From Alphaproteobacteria bacterium (GTDB lineage Bacteria > Pseudomonadota > Alphaproteobacteria > Bin65), in NCBI GenBank assembly GCA_022819985.1, contig JAJEGH010000037.1, positions 1-64,000 on the forward strand: a stretch of 64,000 bases of DNA, given 5' to 3'. Both the position numbers and the translations under genes were made by a program. Of the stretch, positions 8,671 to 17,986 are shown piece after piece. Within the stretch, counting starts at the first letter, position 1, and each line of letters starts with the position of its first letter. The notes under the pieces were generated by a model, which was given only the letters and a program-made list of their open reading frames with translations, searched no databases and was not told the DNA's origin.

Positions 8671-8982
8671 CTATCGGGAAACCGGGGCGATACCGCTACG
8701 GCGCGGCAGCGGCCCCAGCGCTCGTTCGGTGCGCTCCACCGCCGCTCCTCCGATGGCCTCGTTCATTTCTTCGACGGTAATGACCGGTCCGTCGTAATAC
8801 GGCTTCAGCATGCCGACGATGTCGTCGATCGAGCGGTTCATCGCCTTCATCCGCGCGCAGCCGTCGTCCTCGACCTCGAAGCGCACCTTGTCGCCGGGCC
8901 GCAGCTTGAGCGCCTCGCGCACTTGCTTCGGGATGGTGATCCGGCCCCCGGCGGTGACCTTGGCGGTAATCGACCGTTCCAT
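8671..8982 (-). CDS. AbrB/MazE/SpoVT-family DNA-binding protein
   Basis: A 103-residue protein starts with a swapped-hairpin AbrB domain: AKVTAGGRITIPKQVREAL near 7-25 and LRPGDKVRFEVEDDG near 27-41. The C-terminal half (NRSIDDIVGMLKPY...VTVEEMNEAI) resembles the toxin-binding tail of MazE/VapB-like antitoxins. No PIN or MazF gene lies beside it, so it is either an orphan antitoxin or a stand-alone regulator. Start at the ATG with AAGGAA upstream and a plausible promoter at 9018-9045. It lies 81 bases upstream of pheT in the same orientation and could share its transcript. Confidence 0.82.
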   Translation of the reverse strand: MERSITAKVTAGGRITIPKQVREALKLRPGDKVRFEVEDDGCARMKAMNRSIDDIVGMLKPYYDGPVITVEEMNEAIGGAAVERTERALGPLPRRSGIAPVSR

Positions 8983-9017
8983 TTCCTTGCTTTTTTCAAA
9001 TTCCTTGCCTGAATTGA

Positions 9018-9045
9018 AGTGTAGGGACCGATGGCGGCGCTTCAA
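9018..9045 (-). promoter_or_regulatory. Candidate promoter of the AbrB-type gene
   Basis: Read on the minus strand, TTGAAG (9045-9040) and TACACT (9023-9018) are separated by 16 bases. This resembles sigma-70 -35/-10 elements, and the -10 lies 36 bases upstream of the start codon. Confidence 0.45.
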
Positions 9046-9089
9046 GCCGCCGGGCAGCGCGGGCCGGAGAGAGTGCGCCCGGCCGCCGC

Positions 9090-10817
9090 TCAATTCCGCC
9101 GCTCGATCAAGCCGCGGGCGATGATATGGGCCTGGATCTCGGCGGCGCCCTCGAAAATGTTGAGAATCCGGGCGTCGCACAGCACGCGGCCGATCTCGTA
9201 TTCCTGGGCGTAGCCGTTGCCGCCGTGGATTTGCAGGGCGTTGTCGGCGTTCGCCCAGGCGATCCGGGCGGCGAGCAGCTTGGCCATGCCGGCCTCGATA
9301 TCGCAGCGCCGGTCGCCGTCCTTCTCGCGCGCGGCGAACCAGGTGAGCTGGCGCACCATCATGGTCTCGACCGCCATCCAGGCGATCTTGCCGGCGACCC
9401 GCGGGAATTCGTAGATCGGCTTGCCGAACTGGCGGCGCTCCAGGCCGTAGGCGAGGCCGAGCTCCATGGCGTTCTGCGCCACGCCGACGGCGCGCGCGGC
9501 GGTCTGGATGCGCGCGCTCTCGAAGGTCGCCATGAGTTGCTTGAAGCCCTCGCCCTCGGCCGCGCCGAGCAGGCAGGCCGCCGGCACCTCGAACCCGTCG
9601 AAGCCGATCTCGTATTCCTTCATGCCGCGATAGCCGAGGACGTGGATTTCCCCGCCGGACATGCCCGGCGCCGGAAACGGCTCGGCGTCGGTGCCGCGCG
9701 GCTTGGGCGCGATGAACATGGAGAGGCCGCGATAGCCCGCCCGGTCCGGATCGGTGCGCGCCAGTAGCGTCATCATGTCGGTGCGCGCCGCGTGGGTGAT
9801 CCAGGTCTTGTTGCCGGTCACCCGGTAGACGTCGCCGTCGCGGACCGCGCGGGTGCGCAGGCTGGCGAGGTCGGAGCCGGTGTTGGGCTCGGTGAACACG
9901 GCGGTCGGCAGCACCGCGCCGGAAGCGATCTTGGGCAGCCATTCGTCGCGCTGGGCCGGCGTGCCGGCGAGGCGGATCAGCTCGCCAGCGATCTCCGAGC
10001 GCGTGCCGAGCGAGCCGACGCCGATATAGCCGCGCGACAGCTCCTCGGTCACGATGCACATGGCGACCTTGCCGAGGCCGAGGCCGCCGAAATCCTCCGG
10101 GATCGTCAGGCCGAACACGCCCAGTTCCGCAAGTTCGTTCACCACGTCCATCGGAATCAGGACATCCTCGACATGCCATCCGTGGGCGTGGGGCGCGATC
10201 TTCTCTTCGGTGAAGCGGCGGAACTGGTCGCGGATCAGCGCCAGCGTCTCGTCGTCCAGCCCGTCGTCGCCGAAGCCGGTCCCCGAACCGTTTTGGGCGA
10301 TCAGGGCGGCGAGCCGCATCCGGGCGGCGTCGCTGTTGCCGGCTTCGATCAGAGTCCGCACCGCCGGAGTCCTGAACGCCGCCACCGCCGCTTCCGGCAC
10401 GCCCATATCGGCCGGGCGCAGCACCTCGCCCTGGCTGATCGCAATGCCGCCGCGCATCTGGGCGAGATACTCCCCGAAGCCGGCCTGGAGGATCAGCCGT
10501 TCGGCCTCGCCGAGCCGGCCGGCCGCGTCGAGCCGTTCGGCCCAGGCCAGCGTCTGCTCCAGCGCCGCGACATAGGTGTTGAACCAGGCCAGGCCGTGGG
10601 CGGCGAACTGCTGCCGTTCCAGCAGCGCCGGATCGGCCTTTCCGCCGGGCGCGACCAGGCCGGCGACCGCGCGGCGCGCCGCGTCCTTGAGCGTCTCGGC
10701 CGCCTCCAGCGCCGCGCGGCACAGCGCCAGCGGATCGGAAAGCAGGCCGGTCCCGGCCGCGGGGCGGATCGTCTCGTTCATCGCCTCGTTCATCGATTCG
10801 TTCGTTGCGGGGCGCAT
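9090..10817 (-). CDS. mcd: (2S)-methylsuccinyl-CoA dehydrogenase-like acyl-CoA dehydrogenase
   Basis: The protein is about 575 residues. That is roughly 170 longer at the N terminus than ordinary acyl-CoA dehydrogenases, which is a hallmark of Mcd of the ethylmalonyl-CoA pathway. The extension contains AAHGLAWFNTYVAALEQ and LILQAGFGEYLAQ. The flavoprotein core follows, with GLTIPEDFGGLGLG, FTEPNTGSDLASL, GNKTWITHAARTDMM, RRQFGKPI and a C-terminal QIHGGNGYAQEYE segment. Mcd oxidises methylsuccinyl-CoA to mesaconyl-CoA during C2 assimilation. Three in-frame ATGs (10817, 10793, 10781) are possible starts. The other pathway genes (ccr, ecm, mcl) are not in the window. The family call is strong; the exact substrate is inferred. 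Confidence 0.85.
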   Translation of the reverse strand: MRPATNESMNEAMNETIRPAAGTGLLSDPLALCRAALEAAETLKDAARRAVAGLVAPGGKADPALLERQQFAAHGLAWFNTYVAALEQTLAWAERLDAAGRLGEAERLILQAGFGEYLAQMRGGIAISQGEVLRPADMGVPEAAVAAFRTPAVRTLIEAGNSDAARMRLAALIAQNGSGTGFGDDGLDDETLALIRDQFRRFTEEKIAPHAHGWHVEDVLIPMDVVNELAELGVFGLTIPEDFGGLGLGKVAMCIVTEELSRGYIGVGSLGTRSEIAGELIRLAGTPAQRDEWLPKIASGAVLPTAVFTEPNTGSDLASLRTRAVRDGDVYRVTGNKTWITHAARTDMMTLLARTDPDRAGYRGLSMFIAPKPRGTDAEPFPAPGMSGGEIHVLGYRGMKEYEIGFDGFEVPAACLLGAAEGEGFKQLMATFESARIQTAARAVGVAQNAMELGLAYGLERRQFGKPIYEFPRVAGKIAWMAVETMMVRQLTWFAAREKDGDRRCDIEAGMAKLLAARIAWANADNALQIHGGNGYAQEYEIGRVLCDARILNIFEGAAEIQAHIIARGLIERRN

Positions 10818-10876
10818 CCGGTCGCGGTTTCCGGCCGCATGGGCGCTCGCCGGGCCGGATTCCGCCCGGCGCGGCG

Positions 10877-12220
10877 TCAATATTCTCCGGTCAGCCGGTC
10901 CTGTCGATGGGCGGGGCCGTCCGGACCGCAGGCATTTTGCCGCCAGTAGTCCGCGCTCGCGGGCATCCGGTTGGCCGGCGGCAGGTGCCCGTTCAGGTGC
11001 TCCAGATGGGGCGCCGCCTCCGGGCCGGCCCGGTCGATGGCCTCGACCTGCATCCGGCCGTTCTCGTTGCGGACCCATATCGGAATCCAGCCGAACGCGG
11101 CGACGCGCAGCTTGCCCGCCGGCCCCTGTTTCGGGTCCGGCGCGAGGCCGAGCAACAGGATCGGCGCGCTGCGCCGCGCCAGGCTGATCTGGTTGGAGAC
11201 GAAATTGCCGAGCGAGTAGGCGATCAGCCCTTCGCGCCCGTCCTTCGCGATATGTTTCTCGACCGGCTGCATGACGTGGGGATGGGTGCCGATCACGGCC
11301 GTGGCGCCGGCCTCGATGGCGGCGACCGCGAGCGTCCGCTGCCGCGGCTCCGGCTCGTGTTCGTATTCGGCGCCCCAGTGCGGCGCGAACATCACGGCGT
11401 CGATATCGTCGCGCCGGGCGAGCGCCCGGATCGTCTCCAGCACCCGCGCCCCGTCCCGGTAGCACAGCAGCACCTGGCCGTGCCGGTCCGGCAGGCCGTT
11501 GGTGCCGTAGGTGCAGCCCAGCCAGGCGATGCGCCGTGTGCGGCCGGCCCTGACCGTCTCGGTGACGGCGTACCAGGGCTGCTCGCTTTCGCCCCGCTTG
11601 CGCGTTCCCGTGAAGTGCAGGCCCGCCGCCCGGATCGCGTCGATCGTCCGGTCGGCGCCGACGGCGTAGCGGTCGAGCGCATGGTTGTTGGCGGTCAGCA
11701 GGACATCGAACCCCGCCTGTTTCAGCGCATCCAGCACCGACGGATGATAGTTGAACATCGGATAGCCGCTATAGACCCAGCCGTCCCACAGCTTTGCCGG
11801 CGCAGCGGTCGTGCGCCCGGTCTTGGTGATGCCGGCCGCCGCCGGCCCCTCCAGGTTGGCGAAGGCGATGTCGGCGCCCCGGATCAGGTCGGCGACCGGA
11901 TCGAACAGGCTCAGATAGCCGCCGGGCCGGGTCGCGGCGAATTTCTGCACCGCATCGTGCAGCAGCACGTCGCCGACCGCCGCGACGGTGACGAGTTCCG
12001 AAGCCCCGGCCCCGCCGCGGAAGGCGATTCCGTCTCCGGTTGCGGTCATGCCCGTCGCGCCGTCCGCGCAGGATGACGGCCGCCCGGATTGCGCCGCCGC
12101 AGGGTCGGCCCCGGCCCCGGAAAGAGCAAGAACGAGGGCGAACAGGACGGCGGCAACGGGCGAACAGCGACGGACATGGCGCGCGGCATGGTGCGCGCGC
12201 CGCCGGAAGAGCGCAACCAT
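10877..12220 (-). CDS. CapA family (poly-gamma-glutamate synthesis-type) exported protein
   Basis: A 447-residue protein has a basic N terminus and a hydrophobic signal segment near 20-45 ending in AAAQS. Behind it is a metallophosphoesterase-like CapA domain, with VGDVLLHDA near 83-91, FANLEGP, LTANNHALDRY, FAPHWGAEYEHEP, GTHPHVMQP and SLGNFVSNQ. CapA proteins accompany poly-gamma-glutamate capsule genes in Bacillus, but most relatives, including those in Proteobacteria, have no tested function. No capsule genes are nearby. It is divergent from the lytic transglycosylase gene, which also acts in the envelope. Confidence 0.88.
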   Translation of the reverse strand: MVALFRRRAHHAARHVRRCSPVAAVLFALVLALSGAGADPAAAQSGRPSSCADGATGMTATGDGIAFRGGAGASELVTVAAVGDVLLHDAVQKFAATRPGGYLSLFDPVADLIRGADIAFANLEGPAAAGITKTGRTTAAPAKLWDGWVYSGYPMFNYHPSVLDALKQAGFDVLLTANNHALDRYAVGADRTIDAIRAAGLHFTGTRKRGESEQPWYAVTETVRAGRTRRIAWLGCTYGTNGLPDRHGQVLLCYRDGARVLETIRALARRDDIDAVMFAPHWGAEYEHEPEPRQRTLAVAAIEAGATAVIGTHPHVMQPVEKHIAKDGREGLIAYSLGNFVSNQISLARRSAPILLLGLAPDPKQGPAGKLRVAAFGWIPIWVRNENGRMQVEAIDRAGPEAAPHLEHLNGHLPPANRMPASADYWRQNACGPDGPAHRQDRLTGEY

Positions 12221-12355
12221 GATCGAATCTCTACCGGACAACCGGCCCGGCGGGCAACGGCGGATATCGAAAGCCCCCTCTCGAAGCCCGTCTCCAGGGA
12301 CGCGCGGGGTTGCCTGTGCTATGCCCGGCCCGACGGTTTCGACAAGGTCCCTGCC

Positions 12356-13543
12356 ATGCGGCTTTTCCTGTTTTCGGCGCTTACCGCTTCGCTTGCCCTC
12401 GCCCTTCCCGCGCAGGGCCTTGCCGCCGGTTTCGCCGCCTGCGTCGACGGCCTGAAGCGGGCCGCCGGCCAGGCCGGCATCCGGCCATCGGTCGTGCGCG
12501 AGGCGCTCGACATCGCAAAGCCGGACGCACGGGTCCTGCGCCTGTCGACGGTGCAGCCCGAAAGCCGGATCGCAATCTGGGACTACCTCGCCTTCGTGGT
12601 CGACGACCAGCGCGTCCGCGAGGGCAAGGCGGCGATGCGCCAACACCAAGCGACGCTGCGCCGGGCCGGGAAGCGCTATGGCGTCAGCCGGCATGTCATC
12701 GCCGCCATCTGGGGCGTCGAAACCGATTACGGCAAGACCGCCGGCCGGAATTTCCTGCCCCATGCCCTCGCGACGCTCGCCTGCCGCGGCGGCCGCCGCG
12801 AGGCCTTCTGGCGGCGCGAGTTGCTGGCGGCGCTGCGGATCGTCGATGCCGGCGATCTGCCGCTCGGCACGCTTTACGGTTCGTGGGCCGGCGCCTTCGG
12901 CCAGACCCAGTTCATGCCCTCGACCTACCGGCGCCTCGCGGTCGATTTCGACGGCGACGGCCGCAAGGACCTGGTGCGCTCCGTGCCCGACGCGCTCGGC
13001 TCGGCGGCCAACTATCTGCGCCGCGCCGGCTGGCGCACCGGGCAGCCGCGGCTGATCGAGGTGCGCGTTCCGAAACGCTATCGCGGACCCGAGGGGCGGA
13101 AGCGCAAGGCAACGCTGGACACCTGGGCCGCTCGCGGCCTCGAACGGACGGACGGGCGGCGCCTCAAAGGCAGGCTGCGCGCCGGCCTGCTGCGCCTCGC
13201 CGGCCCGGACGGCCCGGCCTTCCTGACCTTCCGCAACTTCGACGCGCTGTACGCGTACAACCATGCAGAAGCATACGCGCTTGCGGTGGCGCATCTGGCC
13301 GACCGGCTTGCCGGCCGCGGGCCGTTCCGCGCGAAATGGCCGACCGACGATCCGGGCCTGTCGCGTATCGGGCGCAAGCGGCTCCAGGAACTGCTGATCG
13401 CCGAAGGCTACGAGCCGGGCGAGCCGGACGGCAAGATCGGCCCGAAGAGCCGGGCCGCAATCCGCGAGGCCGAAAGGACTCTCGGCCTGCCGGTCACCGG
13501 CCGGGCCGCCCGCCGCCTGTACCGGGCACTGGGCGGCCGGTAG
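12356..13543 (+). CDS. Lytic murein transglycosylase (MltB type) with peptidoglycan-binding domain
   Basis: The enzyme cleaves the MurNAc-GlcNAc bond of peptidoglycan to form anhydro ends. A 24-residue signal peptide (hydrophobic ALTASLALALPAQGLAAG) precedes the SLT/MltB catalytic domain. The catalytic Glu122 is in WGVETDYGK, followed by GSWAGAFGQTQFMPSTY and a DFDGDGRKDL loop. Residues about 335-395 form a PG-binding-1 domain (LQELLIAEGY...GEPDGKIGPKSRAAI). Length 395 is usual for the group. The ATG at 12356 is chosen because it starts the signal peptide; the frame is open further upstream without coding character. Confidence 0.93.
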   Translation: MRLFLFSALTASLALALPAQGLAAGFAACVDGLKRAAGQAGIRPSVVREALDIAKPDARVLRLSTVQPESRIAIWDYLAFVVDDQRVREGKAAMRQHQATLRRAGKRYGVSRHVIAAIWGVETDYGKTAGRNFLPHALATLACRGGRREAFWRRELLAALRIVDAGDLPLGTLYGSWAGAFGQTQFMPSTYRRLAVDFDGDGRKDLVRSVPDALGSAANYLRRAGWRTGQPRLIEVRVPKRYRGPEGRKRKATLDTWAARGLERTDGRRLKGRLRAGLLRLAGPDGPAFLTFRNFDALYAYNHAEAYALAVAHLADRLAGRGPFRAKWPTDDPGLSRIGRKRLQELLIAEGYEPGEPDGKIGPKSRAAIREAERTLGLPVTGRAARRLYRALGGR

Positions 13544-13597
13544 GGCCGGCCCGCAAGGCCGGGCGCACGGCGCAGGCCCGAACCGCACGACTTTTCG

Positions 13598-15304
13598 TTA
13601 CCGGACCACAGCCCCGTCGTCGCCGATTTCGACACCGTACCGGCTGCGCGCGGCTTCGGCGGTGACGTAGCCCTCGGCGATATCCGCTGCGATAGCCTCG
13701 ACCGGCCGGTCGTGCGGATCGCCGTGGCCGCCGCCGCCGGGCAGGTCGACCCGCACCCGGTCGCCGGCGCCGACGATCTGCCTGCCCTTGGGCCTGAGCG
13801 CGCTGCCGCTGGCGGTCGCCACGGTTCCCGCCGCCCCGTCGGTGCCGCCGTTGCGCCCCCTGGCCGGGTTTTCGACCCGGTCGTACATGGCGAACAGGGC
13901 GAAGGGCGCGCCGTCCCGCGTGCCCATTTCGACCGTCTGCCCGAGGCCGCCGCGGTATTTCCCCGCGCCGCCGGAATCGGGCCGCAGCTCCTTGCGCCAC
14001 ACCACCACCGGCGCCCGGGTCTCGATCGCCTCGACCGGCAGGGCGCGCACGCCGCTCGGGAAGGCGGTGGCGGAAAGGCCGTCGACCGCAGGCCGAGCGC
14101 CGGAGCCGCCGCTGTTGAAGGACAGCAGGTCGAAAGCTGCGGCGTCGCTGTCGCGGTTCATGCCGGGCGCGGCGCCGATCTCCGGCCCGCCGCGCACCTG
14201 GATGCCCCAAAGGCAGGCCGCGCCTTCGGCCGGAACTTCGAGGCCGGGCACCCTGGCCAGGCAGCCGAGCACGACATCGGGCAGGAACTGTCCGACGATG
14301 TGGCGGGCGCTGACCGGCCGCGGTTTCTCGACATTGAGTATGGAGCCGAGCGGCGCCCGGACCTCGACCGGAGCGAGCGAGCCGGCGTTGTTCGGGATCT
14401 CCGGCGCCACCGCCGCGCGCACGCCGAATGCCGTGTAGGCCAGCGTATAGTTCATCACCAGGTTGATGCCATAGGCGCTGGCCGGCGAACTGCCCTCGAA
14501 GTCCACGACGATGCGCGCGCCGTCCACGGTGAGCGCGGCGTCGAGCGCGATCGGCCGGTCGATGCCGTCGAGGGTGACGGCGTTGCGGTAGGTGCCGTCG
14601 GGCAGGGCGCGGATCGCATCCTCCATCCCCCGGCGCGAGCGTTCGAGGATGAAGTCGGCCAGCGCGTCGAAACGGATGCCGTCATATTCGTCGAGCATGG
14701 CGGCGAGCCGGCGCTCGCCCAACCGGTTGCAGGTGGCATAGCTGCGGATATCGCCCTCGACCGGGTCCGGCTGGCGGACATTGGCGCGGACGATCTCGAG
14801 CAGGTCCTCGTTGAACACGTCGTCGCGCGCCAGCCGCATGATCGGGATGAACAGCCCTTCCTCGTAGATCGAGCGCCCGTCCGGGCACTGGCCCAGCCCG
14901 CCGATATCGACCTGGTGGCAGGTGCAGGCGAACAGGGCGGCCATTTCCCCCCTGTGGAATGCCGGCGAAACGACCGTGATGTCGTGCAGATGGCCGGAGC
15001 TGAGCCAGGGATCGTTGGTCAGATAGTGGTCGCCCGGCTTCATGCCGGCGGCCGGGAATTTCTCCAGGAAATAGCCGACGGCCTCGGCCATCGAGTTGAC
15101 GTGGCCGGGCGTTCCGGTCACCGCCTGGGCGACCATGCGCCCGCGGGTATCGAACACGCCGGCCGAAAGGTCGCCGGCCTCGCTGACCGTCTCGCTGAAC
15201 GCCGTCTTGATCAGGCTGCGCGCCTGCTCCTCGACGATGGCGGTCAGGCGGTTCCACAGTACCGGATAGCGGATGCGGGCGAGGCTGTCGTCGGCGCGTT
15301 TCAT
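13598..15304 (-). CDS. hyuB: Hydantoinase B/oxoprolinase family protein
   Basis: This 568-residue protein matches the HyuB subunit family: RYPVLWNRLTAIVEEQA near the start, ETVSEAGDLSAGVFD, GHVNSMAEAV, NDPWLSSGHLHDI, CTCHQVDIGG, SFNSGGSGARP and the terminal glycine-rich GGGGHGDP motif. HyuA/HyuB enzymes carry out ATP-dependent hydrolysis of hydantoins, 5-oxoproline or N-methylhydantoin, or act as related carboxylases. Its ATG overlaps the stop of hyuA (ATGA), so the two subunits are coupled. The substrate cannot be told from sequence alone. Confidence 0.93.
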   Translation of the reverse strand: MKRADDSLARIRYPVLWNRLTAIVEEQARSLIKTAFSETVSEAGDLSAGVFDTRGRMVAQAVTGTPGHVNSMAEAVGYFLEKFPAAGMKPGDHYLTNDPWLSSGHLHDITVVSPAFHRGEMAALFACTCHQVDIGGLGQCPDGRSIYEEGLFIPIMRLARDDVFNEDLLEIVRANVRQPDPVEGDIRSYATCNRLGERRLAAMLDEYDGIRFDALADFILERSRRGMEDAIRALPDGTYRNAVTLDGIDRPIALDAALTVDGARIVVDFEGSSPASAYGINLVMNYTLAYTAFGVRAAVAPEIPNNAGSLAPVEVRAPLGSILNVEKPRPVSARHIVGQFLPDVVLGCLARVPGLEVPAEGAACLWGIQVRGGPEIGAAPGMNRDSDAAAFDLLSFNSGGSGARPAVDGLSATAFPSGVRALPVEAIETRAPVVVWRKELRPDSGGAGKYRGGLGQTVEMGTRDGAPFALFAMYDRVENPARGRNGGTDGAAGTVATASGSALRPKGRQIVGAGDRVRVDLPGGGGHGDPHDRPVEAIAADIAEGYVTAEAARSRYGVEIGDDGAVVR

Positions 15305-17424
15305 GGTCCGTCTTCTGCCGTACGCTCGAGGATCAGGGAGCCGAACGGATCGCAGGACAGGGTATAGCCGGGCGGGACGACGGTCGAGGTCTGCGCTTCG
15401 ACGACCACTGCCGGACCGGCGACCGTTTCGCCGCTGCGCAGGCGATCGCGGTCGAACACGGCTGCCGTCACCGGTTCGGCGCTGGCCGTATCGACGATGG
15501 GCCGCACGCCGGCCGCCGAGGATCCGGAGCCCGTTGCCTCCGCCTTCTGGCAGGCCGCTTCCTCCACCTTGCATTCGGCGCGCACCGTCCAGGCGACGAC
15601 TTCCAGCGGCACGCCATCGATCGTCGGCCCATACTGCCGCCGATAGGCCGCTTGGTATGCGGCCGCCACGGCATCCGCCCAGTTCTCGGCGTCCTGCGGG
15701 TCGGGCGGCGCATCGGGCAGGGGAACCATGATTTCGTGGCTCTGGCCGCGGTAGCGCATGAAAGCGGCGTAGGAGATGCGCTCCGGCGGCCGGCCGGCGG
15801 CGGTTTTGACGAAGGCGGCGGCCTCGTTGCGCATCTCCGCCAGCACGCCGGCGACGGCGGCGGCGTCCAGCGATTCGAGCTGCTGGTACAGACTGCGCGC
15901 GACTTCGAAGGCGACCGGCGCGCGCAGGAAGCCGATGGCCGAGCCGACCCCGGCGCCGCGCGGCACGACGATCCTGTCGATGCCTAGCTTGTCGGCAAGC
16001 CGGGCGGCATGCAGCGGAGCGCTGCCGCCGAAGGCGATCAATGTTCGCCCTTCGAAATCCTTGCCGTGTTCCACGGCGTGCTCGCGCGCCGCGTTGGCCA
16101 TATTCTCGTCGACCGTCTCGGCGACGCCGAGAGCCGCCGTTTCCGCATCGAGATCGAGCGGTGCGCCGACATCGGCGGCAAGCGCCCGTTCGGCCGCCGC
16201 GGCGTCGAGCGGCATCGTGCCGCCGGCGAAGCCTGCCGGATCGATGCGGCCGAGCAGGACATCGGCATCGGTCACCGTGGCGCCGGTTCCGCCGCGGGCG
16301 TAGCAGGCCGGCCCCGGGTCCGAGCCGGCGCTGCGCGGTCCGACGGCGATCCGGTCGAGCCCGTCCACGCTGCACAGCGAACCGCCGCCGGCGCCGATCT
16401 CGACCATCTCGACCACCGGGACGCGCAGGGGCAGGCCGCTGCCGCGCTTGAAGCGGTAGGCGCGGTCAACCTCGAAATCCCGCGCCGATTGCGGCCGGCC
16501 CTCGTCGATCAGGCAGATCTTGGCGGTCGTGCCGCCCATGTCGAAAGAGACCGCCCTGGCCGCCCCGGTCTGCCGGGCGACCGCCGCGGCATAGATCGCG
16601 CCGCCGGCCGGGCCGGATTCGACCAGCCGGACCGGGAAGCGGATCGCCGTATCCAGGGTTGCCAAGCCGCCGTTCGACAGCATGACCATGAGCGCGCCGG
16701 CAAAGCCGGACTCGCCGAGCGCCCCTTCGAGCCGGCGCAGATAGGCGGCGACCGCGGGCTGGACATAGGCGTTGGCGACGGTGGTCGAGAAGCGCTGATA
16801 TTCGCGCATTTCCGGCGAGACCTCGCAGGACAGGCTGACCGGCAGGCCCGGATATGCCGCCAGAACGATCTCGCGCAGCCGCCGTTCGTGCGCCGGGTTG
16901 GCGTAGCTGTGCAGCAGGCCGACCGCGACGCTCTCGATGCCCTCGGCGGCGATGGCCTTCAGCACCGGCGCTACCGACGCCTCATCGAGCGGGACGAGGG
17001 GCTCGCCGGCGACGTCGAGCCGCTCGCGCACCGTCAGCCGCCGGGCGCGGCGCACCAGCGGCACGGGCTTTACGATGTTCAGGTCGTATTGGTCGAACCG
17101 GCTTTCCGAGCCCATTTCCAGCACGTCGCGGAAGCCCTCGGTCGTGACGAACAGGGTCTCCGCGCCGCGCCGTTCGATCATGGCGTTGGTCGCCAGCGTC
17201 GTGCCGTGGATGATCCGGCCGATGTCCGCAAGCGCGATCCCGGCCTGTGCGCAGGCCGCGGCCACGCCGTCCAACACGGCGCGTTCCGGTTCCGCGCCGG
17301 TGGTCAGCAGCTTGGCGGAATGGAAGCGGCCGTCGCCATGCTCCAGGGCGATGTCGGTGAAGGTACCCCCGATATCGACCCCCAGGCGCCATTCGGGACG
17401 CCATCCGGCGATTGCGTCAGACAT
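15301..17424 (-). CDS. hyuA: Hydantoinase/oxoprolinase subunit A
   Basis: The 707-residue HyuA subunit has an actin-like ATPase fold. GVDIGGTFTD near residue 15 is the first phosphate loop, and HGTTLATNAMIERRGA is the next family block. SFDMGGTTAKICLI near 290-303 and GAGGGSL follow, with a GPRSAGSDPGPACYARGG segment near 367-384. Length and order are those of complete HyuA/AcxA/OplA-type proteins. The start at ATG 17424 is preferred, because the ATG 17436 has GGAAG immediately adjacent without a spacer. The start overlaps the stop of the GNAT toxin gene by eight bases, an unexpected coupling to a toxin-antitoxin module. Confidence 0.93.
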   Translation of the reverse strand: MSDAIAGWRPEWRLGVDIGGTFTDIALEHGDGRFHSAKLLTTGAEPERAVLDGVAAACAQAGIALADIGRIIHGTTLATNAMIERRGAETLFVTTEGFRDVLEMGSESRFDQYDLNIVKPVPLVRRARRLTVRERLDVAGEPLVPLDEASVAPVLKAIAAEGIESVAVGLLHSYANPAHERRLREIVLAAYPGLPVSLSCEVSPEMREYQRFSTTVANAYVQPAVAAYLRRLEGALGESGFAGALMVMLSNGGLATLDTAIRFPVRLVESGPAGGAIYAAAVARQTGAARAVSFDMGGTTAKICLIDEGRPQSARDFEVDRAYRFKRGSGLPLRVPVVEMVEIGAGGGSLCSVDGLDRIAVGPRSAGSDPGPACYARGGTGATVTDADVLLGRIDPAGFAGGTMPLDAAAAERALAADVGAPLDLDAETAALGVAETVDENMANAAREHAVEHGKDFEGRTLIAFGGSAPLHAARLADKLGIDRIVVPRGAGVGSAIGFLRAPVAFEVARSLYQQLESLDAAAVAGVLAEMRNEAAAFVKTAAGRPPERISYAAFMRYRGQSHEIMVPLPDAPPDPQDAENWADAVAAAYQAAYRRQYGPTIDGVPLEVVAWTVRAECKVEEAACQKAEATGSGSSAAGVRPIVDTASAEPVTAAVFDRDRLRSGETVAGPAVVVEAQTSTVVPPGYTLSCDPFGSLILERTAEDGP

Positions 17425-17986
17425 AGCCCGTTGCATCTTCCCGCGCGGCCCGAACCGCTGCGCGCACCTGTTTCATCGTCATGAACATGCGCGCAGGGTC
17501 GCTTGCGAAAGGCGTAAACCCGAATTCCGCATACCACGATTTTCGGCGCGCGAACGCCTCCTCGCCGCCGTCCGAGATAACGTCGAGGACGATGGCGTGG
17601 CAGCCGGCCATCCCGGAAACAATGCACGCCTTTTCGAAGACATGATGCATGAGAATGCCGCCCAGACCGTTGCCCTGCGCCGCTTGGTCCACGGCAACCT
17701 GCCCGAGGAACAGCACCGGGATCTCTCCATGTTCCGGCGCGCCCCGCGGCCGGCGTTTCATTTCGTCCACATTCATCATGCCCAGGTTGATTGCATGGTA
17801 GCCGAGGATCTGCGTGCGCCCGGCTTCGACGACGACGTAGACCCTGGTCATGTCGTCCTTCTGCTGCTTCCTGGCGCTCAGCCTGAGAAAATTGTTCAGA
17901 CGGTGTACCCCGCAGTCGAAATCGGCGCGGTGGTGCCGCGCCGGATCGAACTGCTCGATTCTGAGGGCCGATGGCTCAGTCGGCAT
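17417..17986 (-). CDS. GNAT-family acetyltransferase, TacT-like toxin
   Basis: A 189-residue single-domain GNAT protein. The acetyl-CoA loop QGNGLGG is at 104-110 in the strand-loop LGQVAVDQAAQGNGLGG, and a tyrosine near 152 (WYAEFGF) is in the position of the general acid used by TacT-type toxins. TacT-like enzymes acetylate the amino acid on charged tRNA and block translation; that is family knowledge. The partner is the DUF1778 protein upstream, overlapping by eleven bases. The start at 17986 follows the usual short N terminus of these toxins. Confidence 0.85.
   Translation of the reverse strand: MPTEPSALRIEQFDPARHHRADFDCGVHRLNNFLRLSARKQQKDDMTRVYVVVEAGRTQILGYHAINLGMMNVDEMKRRPRGAPEHGEIPVLFLGQVAVDQAAQGNGLGGILMHHVFEKACIVSGMAGCHAIVLDVISDGGEEAFARRKSWYAEFGFTPFASDPARMFMTMKQVRAAVRAAREDATGYV

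Noticed and set aside
13544..13597. Terminator between the transglycosylase and hyuB
   Set aside because: A six-base CCGGCC/GGCCGG stem is present, but without a T-run it is indistinguishable from chance in GC-rich DNA.
12310..13665. A 451-residue frame overlapping the lytic transglycosylase
   Set aside because: Proline/arginine-rich translation without domains; the overlapping frame has the catalytic Glu motif and signal peptide.
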